Source: Bolinopsis microptera (lineage: Eukaryota > Ctenophora > Tentaculata > Lobata > Bolinopsidae). Taken from it: 64,000 nt of DNA. The position numbers and the translations under genes are program-made. The DNA is taken from NCBI RefSeq assembly GCF_026151205.1, contig NC_087078.1:248001-312000 (forward strand), in the 5' to 3' direction. The notes under the pieces are model-generated. The model was given only the letters and a program-made list of their open reading frames with translations, made no database searches and was not told the origin of the DNA. How positions within the stretch are numbered: position 1 is the first letter of the stretch; the number at the start of each line of letters is the position of its first letter. Positions 26,201 to 38,200 of this stretch are shown here, in pieces.

Positions 26201-29200
26201 TTTAGCTGTAACATAATGTCTGATGGTTGGATATGCTTTAAATTTTTCGGACACTTTCCTTGTAAGTTTATGAGTAAGCTTACCAATTTTTGTTGCAATT
26301 GGAGGTCGGGAAGGATACTCTATATCTATTTGTTTGAAGAAAATTGTGCTGGCCGAAATTAGCGCTAAAAAACCATCCTTCAGTCGGTACGCGCGGCTCA
26401 CTATCGATGGCGCACTACCTACTTCTTACCCAGCGCGCGTTCCTTAATGCTCGGTGAATTTTGCCGCGCCTCTGGTGAGAGAAACGACCTTGAGATTAGC
26501 TGGCTAAGTAACTGTAAGGTTTGTTCTATAACGCCCACTAGAGTCTAGTATAAACTAAACTCCACCGTACCAACTTGGCGTCGGGTGGCACATCTTAACG
26601 GGTGATACGCGTATAAATTTCGATCGCTGACGTACAGCGAACATCACAGCTGCGAGTGGCGTCAGCTAGTAGGATTTCATCCTACAATGCAAGGCACATC
26701 GCGTTCATTTAGCTAACCAGGTGCTTTCGCGCCGCTGCGGGCGCGCTTGTTCCACAAGTCATTTCCGGCGGTCGCGCGCTACTGCAAGCGAGAGGGCTAT
26801 AGTTAGAGCAACACATCGCGCCACAAGCCAAATATTTATCAACATCTTGACTAGCTACGCGGTCCTTTTCCGCATGCGCTCGCGCTGTGCTCAAAAATTG
26901 ACGTCGTCAATCAATCAGCATCAAGATTTTAGTTTTACATTTGACCTTTATGTCAAAAAATCTTTGAATTTTCAATCGGTGGTCGATGTTACCTGACGAC
27001 CTCAGGCTTCGTCCTTACTTCGTCACAGGACAATCGGAGCTCGAAGAGCGTAGAGAGTGCTGGCTGGCGTCGTCCTGTGATGGTCGACGTATTTTTGCTT
27101 GCTGGGATCCGGCCGAATGACGCCACATGCAACGTGTAGGGTAAAACTAAAAACGCTTCCCCATATGAGATAATATGACAAAAATTGTTTTGGTCACGTG
27201 ACCAGTCAATGACATTGATATTTCGCTGCGGACGGTTTGATGGAGGGTTAGGGTCAACGTTTATACATTATAGGGACAAATTTAGGACTAGAGTTGTACA
27301 CTATTGACATTATGAGGGTAATGGTTAAGGTTTATCACTAGCGACCTTTTCATCTGACCACAATATTGCAAAATGCTATGTTGTATGTCACGTAACAAAT
27401 TTAGCCGAGGGTCGGAAGACGGAGGTCGGAAGTCAGTGGACTGTGTTGGAGTCCGGCGGACTCCGAGCGGAGTCCGCCGAGCTGGCGGACTCCGCCAAGC
27501 TCCGCCGGACTCCGCCGGATTCAAGTCTGGCGGAGAGGTCCGGCGGAGTCCGCCAAGCACTCCGCCGGAGTCCGCGGCGGACCGGAGTCCGCCTAGTGGC
27601 TTAGTCCGCGGCGGACACTCCGCCGAGCCGCCGCGGAGCCGCTCGGAGTCCGCGGCGGACTTTAAAGTCCGCTCGGAGTCCGCTCGGCTCCGCTCGGAGT
27701 CCGCCAAAATGTACTCGAGTCCACTGTAAATACATTTTGGCGGAGCACCGCCGGAGTTCGCTCGGAGTCCGGCGGCTCCGCCGGAGTCCGCTCGGAGTCC
27801 GGCGGCTTCGCCGCGGACTCGACTCCGCGACGGATAGTGCCAAGCTATGTGCTCCTGTGACGACAGCAGTGAGCAGTTTGTCACTGACGATATATTCTGA
27901 GTAACCTTGTTTGGCAGTGTTACCATGATAACAGTTTGTCACTGACGATATATTCTGAGTAACCTTGTTTGGCAGTGTTACCATGATAACAGCTTGTCAC
28001 TGACGATATATTCTGAGTAACCTTGTTTGGCAGTGTTACCATGATAACATGACCTTATAAATGCTTATAATATTATGTTTATATGGTGTTTTATGACTGA
28101 CAGTATTAAAAGTTTAGTTTGCTACGAAATGGCGCAGATCACCCTCAAATACTGTGCTCTGATCGGTTAGAAATATGGTTCAGATAACCCTGACGAATGA
28201 GATGTGCGGGGTGAATGATAGTGTTCTCTGTTCATCTAGCCCTACAAAGGAAGTTTCTATTGTTATAGAGGTATTTTAGAGCTGCAACCCCCCCCCCCCC
28301 CCCTCCCACAAGCCAATCTAAATTGCGCTAAATTTGAAAGATAAAATAAAAAACCTGGCTGCCGCCTGAAACTTAACACAGTAACATTAGATAAATATTT
28401 ATTAGTATTATTAATGATTCTTTCTAGCGTTTTAGTAGTTTTTATTGAGTAATTTTTACAGTCTGACAATAAAATTGTCAGACTTTTAGTAATGAGTAGG
28501 ATATAAAGTCTGTCTCTTGACAAACTTAATCCGTTTAGTTTTGCAACATTGTAACAGAGTAACGCTGTAACCATGGTAACCCTGCAACATGTCACTCCTG
28601 CAGGATATTGAGCAGTACGAGAACAGCAGGACAGGAGAAAGATACGACCCGGAAACCACCGTCCTCTCAGAACTGCACCCCAAGGAGCTGGACTATCTCA
28701 GAACACTGTCTCTAGAGAGATACAACGAGAAGAATACAGGAGTTGTAGCTTCCATACCTAAAGGTAACCATAGTAACCATAGTAACCATAGTAACCATAC
28801 CTAAAGGTGAGCCCCGCTCTTCATCTTAGCAGAACTTAGTGATTGTTCTAGAACATTCTAGATGGTGAGCTTCAGGTATTGGCGATCAAGTCTGTAACAT
28901 TAGCTTCAGGTATTGGTGATCAAGTCTGTAACATTAGCTTCAGGTATTGGTGATCATGTCTGTAACATTAGCTTCAGGTATTGGTGATCAAGTCTGTAAC
29001 ATTAGCTTCAGGTATTGGTGATCAAGTCTGTAACATTAGCTTCAGGTATTGGTGATCAAGTCTGTAACATTAGCTTCAGGTATTGGTGATCAAGTCTGTA
29101 ACATTAGCTTCAGGTATTGGTGATCAAGTCTGTAACATTAGCTTCAGGTATTGGTGATCAAGTCTGTAACATTAGCTTCAGGTATTGGTGATCAAGTCTG

Positions 29201-32200
29201 TAACATTAACTTCAGGTATTGGTGATCAAGTCTGTAACATTAGCTTCAGGTATTGGTGATCATGTCTGTAACATTAGCTTCAGGTATTGGTGATCAAGTC
29301 TGTAACATTAGCTTCAGGTATTGGTGATCAAGTCTGTAACATTAGCTTCAGGTATTGGTGATCAAGTCTGTAACATTAGCTTCAGGTATTGGTGATCAAG
29401 TCTGTAACATTAGCTTCAGGTATTGGTGATCAAGTCTGTAACATAAGCTTCAGGTATTGGTGATCAAGTCTGTAACATTAACTTCAGGTATTGGTGATTA
29501 AGTCTGTAACATTAGCTTCAGGTATTGGTGATCAAGTCTGTAACATTAGCTTCAGGTATTGGTGATCAAGTCTGTAACATTAGCTTCAGGTATTGGTGAT
29601 CAAGTCTGTAACATTAGCTTCAGGTATTGGTGATCATGTCTGTAACATTAGCTTCAGGTATTGGTGATCAAGTCTGTAACATTAGCTTCAGGTATTGGTG
29701 ATCAAGTCTGTAACATTAGCTTCAGGTATTGGTGATCAAGTCTGTAACATTAGCTTCAGGTATTGGTGATCAAGTCTGTAACATTAGCTTCAGGTATTGG
29801 TGATCAAGTCTGTAACATTAGCTTCAGGTATTGGTGAACAAGTCTGTAACATTAGCTTCAGGTATTGGTGATCAAGTTTGTAACATTAGCTTCAGGTATT
29901 GGTGATCAAGTCTGTAACATTAGCTTCAGGTATTGGTGATCAAGTCTGTAACATAAGCTTCAGGTATTGGTGATCAAGTCTGTAACATTAGCTTCAGGTA
30001 TTGGTGATCAAGTCTGTAACATTAGCTTCAGGTATTGGTGATCAAGTCTGTAACATTAGCTTCAGGTATTGGTGATCAAGTCTGTAACATTAGCTTCAGG
30101 TATTGGTGATCATGTATGTAACATTAGCTTCAGGTATTGGTGATCAAGTCTGTAACATTAGCTTCAGGTATTGGTGATCAAGTCTGTAACATAAGCTTCA
30201 GGTATTGGTGATCAAGTCTGTAACATTAGCTTCAGGTATTGGTGATCAAGTCTGTAACATAAGCTTCAGGTATTGGTGATCAAGTCTGTAACATTAGCTT
30301 CAGGTATTGGTGATCAAGTCTGTAACATTAGCTTCAGGTATTGGTGATCAAGTCTGTAACATTAGCTTCAGGTATTGGTGATCAAGTCTGTAATATAAGC
30401 TTTAGTAAGATCGCTCACTTTTGTTATACCTGTAATCATTACTTCGTCTAAACCTTTATTAATAACACTATAACAGTCTATAACTATAGTTCTATTACCT
30501 GTATTCAATGCAACCGTAGTTTATCGCACATCATTCTCCAGTTTTACCATAGTTACACTACTAGTTACCATAGTAACATTCTCCAGTTTTACGTAATTCA
30601 GAGCAGAGAAGACATGTATATTTTCTAAACTGTCTATTTTCTTACTCCGTTGTGATAATTGAGTGAGATTATTACAGCTGTACAATACCGCAGCAGCTCT
30701 GTGTCAGGTATAGTAGCAAATCCCGGTAACAGATGAAATTAGTATTACAGATCCCATGGAAATAACGTATAAATAAATTGTTATAATTTAACCTACAGAA
30801 AGGTAGAACCTGATTAATATAATATAATATAAGTGATATTACAGTGAGGTATAACATTTACAGAGTGCACATACAGTATTACAGTACGTGCACTGTATTA
30901 CAGTATTACAGCACGTGCACTGTATTACAGTATTACAGCGCGTGCACTGTATTACAGTATTGCAGCACGTGCACTGTATTACAGTATTACAGCACGTGCA
31001 CTGTATTACAGTATTACAGCACGTGCACTGTATTACAGTATTGCAGTACGTGCACTGTATTACAGTATTGCAGCACGTGCACTGTATTACAGTATTACAG
31101 CACGTGCACTGTATTACAGTATTACAGCACGTGCACTGTATTACAGTATTGCAGTACGTGCACTGTATTACAGTATTGCAGTACGTGCACTGTATTAGTC
31201 TCTTGAAACTGGGTAATTACAATTCATATTCACAGTAGTACTTCCAGACAAGAATACATAGAAATGCTGTTGCTATGGTTACAGTTTGTACTGTAACCAT
31301 AGTAACCAGTTTGGAGCACTGCAATTTTAGCTTGTTTTGTTTAGCACGTGTCGCACAGTGTAGGTTTCCAGTTTACGTATTTAATTCTCATCGCTCGTCT
31401 AAAAATGCGAGAGTACGACTGCATTGCCAATTTCTTAACCGGTAAACCTTAATTTCATTCAAAATTTCAAATGCTTGAGGTAGAAAAATATTTTACAGTG
31501 ACATGACTATCAAAAACCCACTGCAACCTGAACCTATGTACCCTATAACCCTACAAAAATTGTTATTTGAATCCAAAGGTCCAAGAACGAGATTTGATTT
31601 TTGATAAAGAGGGGTATGGTAGTCCTAGCTAAGAGACTAAAATGATCACAGAAAAATCAATGTTTTCATAAATCTGGTGCAAAACTGGCTTCATCTAAAA
31701 TAATAAAATAATAAGCAAATTTTAAAAGTAACATTTCAGACCCGGGAAGGAAGCTGAAAAGAACAAGTTCATATCGCGGAAAAAAGTCTGTAGAGAAAGA
31801 GAACCACAGTAAGTAACCATAGTAACCACAGTAAGTAATGTGTATAATGTGTATAATGTGTATAATGTGTATAATGTGTACAATGTGTATAATGTGTATA
31901 ATGTGTATAATGTGTATAATGTGTATAATGTATAGTATTGTGCGCTAAATTCTATTTCCCCTCAGAGCTGCTGGCTGGAGGAATATTTGAAATGCCTCTA
32001 CACGTGGTGCTACAGATAGACGCCATCAACACTAACAGAGATCAGGAACCCCCTACCTGTATACGAGATGTGAAGAGGAAGAACAAGGAGGAAGGAGGGA
32101 TAAGTATGATCCGCTCTCTCACTCCCAGACTTGGCAGACGCTTCGGATCTCTTAAAGGTAAAGTTACTGTAAAATAGTGCTTAATCAGGGGTAATAAGCT

Positions 32201-35200
32201 CTGTAGTAAACGTAAAAACGTAACGTAACAACGTAACGTAACAACTGTCGTAGCAACACAATCTCAGCTCCCAACTCAGTCAAGCATACAGATGCAAATA
32301 ATTCACCACACTGTTTGTTACACACTGATAACGAAGCCTCAAGTTAACCACTCTATTACTCAGCTCGCTCCATTTCTCCGATAAATCTATCCTCTCGCTT
32401 CCAAAACGGAGCAGTGGATGATAGCGATTGTCTCAAGGTCCCCAACAATTTAGGTACCATATCTCTTAATTCTGGACACGTCCTTTTCTCTTTTGATTCC
32501 GGAGTTTATTATTTCTTTGGTGTGTCTTTCATTTTTTGAAAGTATTTTATATGAATTTTTGATTATCTCATCATCAAACAAATTGTAATTTCCATCTGTA
32601 TTATATCTTACTATATATAGGGTTATAACCGGTCCCCAAACAGAACAAATCATATATTATTATAAAGGAGTAATCATATAGTGTGTTTTCAGTGTGCCGC
32701 TCATTCTCCACTCCCAACACTCCTATGGATAGTCGGAAGAAGAGACCTGTTAGTCCCACCGCCTCTCTAACGTGTAACTATGGTAACCATGGTAACACCA
32801 ACTCTAACAACACCCCTACTCTTGATGACCTCGTCTCCAAACTCAGCAACTTTAGTCGCGCTATAAACGGTACGTTCTTCTAGGCGGTCATAAGGTTGTC
32901 TTAATAGTGAAAGTTACAGAACTTACCGAAATTTCTGAGGTGAATGTTTTACCAATTACTTTAATCTAAATTCAAACAATGGACGGTTTCAATTCAAGCA
33001 ACTCGCCTACAATTTGTATTCCTAAAGTTAATAATTCCAGGGAGCAGCAAATCTCTGTTCGATGACTCGGAGTTGAATAAGCACGAGATCCCTATAATAC
33101 TGAAGAACTGCTGCCAATTCGTTTTACAGAACGGTACAGACATTTCTAACCATAGCTTCTGCTACCTTTAGACATGTTTTAAATATGTAGTAACCATGGT
33201 AACGCATAGTAACCATGGTAACGCATGTAGTTCTGGAGGTTAATCAAATGAGTTAATTTATCCTTTAAAATGTCATATAAAGTAACGGTTTGGCACGTAT
33301 TATTTTTCAACTTATCCCGTACCGTAACCATGGTAACGCACCGCGCAGGTTAAGTGGGTAACATTACTATTATCAATCCAAAATGCGTAGCACGGGGGAT
33401 TATTTTAATTTAACCTTAAGCGTGAGACGTTTTGTGTTGTAAACTCCTCCGGGAGATACTACTGGGAGTAATTTGTTTTGCAATTTACCTTTTATCCTTG
33501 TTATCTAAGATAAGTATGGAAAATGGAATTGGAGAAGTAAGGGCTGTAACCATGGTAACGTGTAACTATGGTAACGTATGGGAGTATATATAACTAAATA
33601 AATAAAACTAAGGTACTTTGATGGCTGAAGTTGGTGTTATGTTTTTAAGTAGTTCCTCAATCCGTACGACGACCTTGTGATGCGAATTATTTAATATTGA
33701 GGGCTTGAGTCCATTGATTTGGTAAGATTAACGTCACATTCTCCGCAGGTTTGGACCAGCAAGGAATATTCAGAGTATGTGGAGCTAAGAAGCAAGTGAG
33801 GACGCTGCGAGCAGAGTTCAACACTACCAGCAACATGAGCGTGCAGTCTGACACTAATGTACATGTTGTGGCGGGACTTATCAAGGAGTTTATAAAGGAA
33901 CTACCAGAGGCTCTACTCACTAAAACCCTCTACCAACCTTTCATACACTGCAGACGTTAGTTTTACCTTTCATACACTGCAGACGTTAGTTTTACCTTTC
34001 ATACACTGCAGACGTTAGTTTTACATTTCATACACTGCAGACGTTAGTTTTACCGTTCAGACGTTATTTTTTTCATCGACTTCTTTTTCTTTAAAAAAGC
34101 ATCAGATGGTTAGAAGTGGTAGGAATTGAAAATGGGTATAGTAAGTAGGTAGGTTTTTCGTATGGTGTCACGTTCACAAAGGAAAACATGCATTACCCTC
34201 CGCATACGTTATTTTAATTTAATCCATATATATTCGCCGCGCGCGCAGAGCAGTTATGGTGTCGTCGCCATAGTTGCCCTCCGCATACGTTTGCACGATT
34301 TGACGATTGATTGAATTACACTTTCAAATGCGCGGCGCCAAGCATACAATTTGTATTGCAATCCCTACGGTTATTGGAAACCTAGCGTCCGCTAACCGGC
34401 ACAATTCTTGTTACCGTTCATAGTCATATACTGCAGCATTGCACGCCGCCGCCAAACGCCGCCGCCGCCGCCGATGAATTTCCGGCCACGCTGCCGCCGC
34501 CGTTTTCAAACGGCGTACACGGCGTGAACCTGTTTATACTATATACTACTAGATATTACGAGCCTCGTGTCAAAATTCAAAACTGTTAAAAATTTCTCTC
34601 CGCGTGGAATTATTCTAGAGGAAAATGTAATCTGCGAAATCACGTAACCTCACGCCAATTACGCCGCCGTCGATTTTAACCATGCCGCCGCCGTTTTGAA
34701 AAAACGGCGGCGTGCAGCACTGCACTGCAGACGTTAGATTTACAAATATTTATTGAAACTCTCTCTTCCTCAGAGCTAGAAGCACTTGATGCGAGGTTAG
34801 AAGCGTACAGGGAACTGATAAGACTACTCCCCGACTCCAACAGAGACACTCTTCAGTTCCTGCTAAAGTTCTTCAGAGTTGTGGCCGACAACTCCGAGGA
34901 TAGGGTCGACAATGACGGTCTTCCAGTGAGTTATTTAGTTTTTAGTAGTAGTGGTTACCTGGTTACCCGGTTACCTGGTTACCTGGTTACCTGGTTACCT
35001 GGTTACCTGGTTACCTGGTTACCTGGTTACCTGGTTACCTGGTTACCTGGTTACCTGGTTGTTCAGAGTTGTGGCCGACAACTCCGAGGATAGGGTCGAC
35101 AATGACGGTCTTCCAGTGAGTTATTTAGTTTTTAGTAGTAGTGGTTAGTTATTTACCTGGAGTAAGCCTACCGTAAAGTAAAGTAACATGCTATAATTAA

Positions 35201-38200
35201 CACAGTACACACATAGCAGGTGTTTATAATTCATACTGCGTTACAACTGTTACTAGTAACTACGTTACATGTTAGCATTGCAGTATCGCAAGTTTCTTTG
35301 TCGTGCAACAGGCTTTCTGATTATAATGTATTTTACCATTATCATTGGAAATCTAGACTATTGGGAAGATTGTAAGAATTCCAATTAACAAATTAAAAAT
35401 AACAATTCAAACATATCTATTTCAGATCGAAGGAAACAGGATGGACATCTCGAATTTAGCAGTAGTGATCGGCCCGAACCTGCTTCACAGGCGGAAGAGA
35501 GGGGGTCCGGACAGTATCTCCCGACTAGCTCACGAGGCGTGGGAGGCCCCCATAGTTATAGAGGTCGTGAAGGAGCTACTGGAACATCATCAGCTACTCT
35601 TCACAGTCAGTCAACTCGTTCACTTACTTTACTTACTTACTTACTTACAGCTACTCTTCACAGTCAGTCAACTCGTTCACTTACTTTACTTACTTACTTA
35701 CTTACAGCTACTCTTTACAGTCAGTCAACTCGTTTACTTACTTTACTTACTTACTTACAGCTACTCTTCACAGTCAGTCAACTCGTTCACTTACTTTACT
35801 TACTTACTTACTTACAGCTACTCTTTACAGTCAGTCAACTCGTTCACTTACTTTACTTACTTACTTACAGCTACTCTTTACAGTCAGTCAACTCGTTCAC
35901 TTACTTTACTTACTTACTTACAGCTACTCTTCACAGTCAGTCAACTCGTTCACTTACTTTACTTACTTACTTACTTACAGCTACTCTTTACAGTCAGTCA
36001 ACTCGTTTACTTACTTTACTTACTTACTTACAGCTACTCTTTACAGTCAGTCAACTCGTTCACTTACTTTACTTACTAACTTACAGCTACTCTTTACAGT
36101 CAGTCAACTCGTTCACTTACTTTACTTACTTACTTACAGCTACTCTTTACAGTCAGTCAACTCGTTCACTTACTTTACTTACTAACTTACAGCTACTCTT
36201 CACAGTCAGTCAACTCGTTCACTTACTTTACTTACTAACTTACAGCTACTCTTCACAGTCAGTCAACTCGTTCACTTACTTTACTTACTTACTTACAGCT
36301 ACTCTTTACAGTCAGTCAACTCGTTCACTTACTTTACTTACTTACTTACAGCTACTCTTTACAGTCAGTCAACTCGTTCACTTACTTTACTTACTTACTT
36401 ACAGCTACTCTTTACAGTCAGTCAACTCGTTCACTTACTTTACTTACTTACTTACAGCTACTCTTTACAGTCAGTCAACTCGTTCACTTACTTTACTTAC
36501 TTACTTACAGCTACTCTTTACAGTCAGTCAACTCGTTCACTTACTTTACTTACTTACTTACAGCTACTCTTTACAGTCAGTCAACTCGTTCACTTACTTT
36601 ACTTACTTACTTACAGCTACTCTTTACAGTCAGTCAACTCGTTCACTTACTTTACTTACTTACTTACAGCTACTCTTCACAGTCAGTCAACTCGTTCACT
36701 TACTTTACTTACTAACTTACAGCTACTCTTTACAGTCAGTCAACTCGTTCACTTACTTTACTTACTTACTTACAGCTACTCTTTACAGTCAGTCAACTCG
36801 TTCACTTACTTTACTTACTTACTTACAGCTACTCTTTACAGTCAGTCAACTCGTTCACTTACTTTACTTACTTACTTACTTACAGCTACTCTTCACAGTC
36901 AGTCAACTCGTTCACTTACTTTACTTACTTACTTACTTACAGCTACTCTTTACAGTCAGTCAACTCGTTTACTTACTTTACTTACTTACTTACAGCTACT
37001 CTTCACAGTCAGTCAACTCGTTCACTTACTTTACTTACTTACTTACTTACAGCTACTCTTTACAGTCAGTCAACTCGTTCACTTACTTTACTTACTTACT
37101 TACAGCTACTCTTTACAGTCAGTCAACTCGTTCACTTACTTTACTTACTTACTTACAGCTACTCTTCACAGTCAGTCAACTCGTTCACTTACTTTACTTA
37201 CTTACTTACAGCTACTCTTTACAGTCAGTCAACTCGTTCACTTACTTTACTTACTTACTTACAGCTACTCTTTACAGTCAGTCAACTCGTTCACTTACTT
37301 TACTTACTAACTTACAGCTACTCTTTACAGTCAGTCAACTCGTTCACTTACTTTACTTACTTACTTACAGCTACTCTTTACAGTCAGTCAACTCGTTCAC
37401 TTACTTTACTTACTAACTTACAGCTACTCTTTACAGTCAGTCAACTCGTTCACTTACTTTACTTACTTACTTACAGCTACTCTTTACAGTCAGTCAACTC
37501 GTTCACTTACTTTACTTACTTACTTACAGCTACTCTTTACAGTCAGTCAACTCGTTCACTTACTTTACTTACTTACTTACAGCTACTCTTTACAGTCAGT
37601 CAACTCGTTCACTTACTTTACTTACTTACTTACAGCTACTCTTTACAGTCAGTCAACTCGTTCACTTACTTTACTTACTTACTTACAGCTACTCTTCACA
37701 GTCAGTCAACTCGTTCACTTACTTTACTTACTTACTTACAGCTACTCTTTACAGTCAGTCAACTCGTTCACTTACTTTACTTACTAACTTACAGCTACTC
37801 TTTACAGTCAGTCAACTCGTTCACTTACTTTACTTACTTACTTACAGCTACTCTTTACAGTCAGTCAACTCGTTCACTTACTTTACTTACTTACTTACAG
37901 CTACTCTTTACAGTCAGTCAACTCGTTCACTTACTTTACTTACTTACTTACAGCTACTCTTTACAGTCAGTCAACTCGTTCACTTACTTTACTTACTTAC
38001 TTACAGCTACTCTTTACAGTCAGTCAACTCGTTCACTTACTTTACTTACTTACTTACAGCTACTCTTTACAGTCAGTCAACTCGTTCACTTACTTTACTT
38101 ACTAACTTACAGCTACTCATTACAGTTCATTGTTCAATTTTCCTCCAATTTAAGGGTCACCCTTAATTGCAGATTTGAGTCGTACCAAAGTGTTTACCTA

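Noticed and set aside
25942-26401. Minus-strand frames in the foldback spacer as a transposase remnant
   Set aside because: No DDE-like spacing, zinc finger or other recognisable motif; too short.
24393-27926. Open frames of 118 to 212 codons in the foldback arms
   Set aside because: They are translations of CGGAGTCCG palindromes occurring in mirrored copies on both strands; no transposase motif is visible.
28872-30405. CRISPR-like array
   Set aside because: The 34-bp repeats are contiguous with no unique spacers, and the DNA is eukaryotic.
35539-37416. 625-codon + strand frame rich in LLYLLTYSYS
   Set aside because: It starts in the wrong frame inside exon 20 and runs through the intronic array; the RhoGAP frame ends at the donor at 35605.
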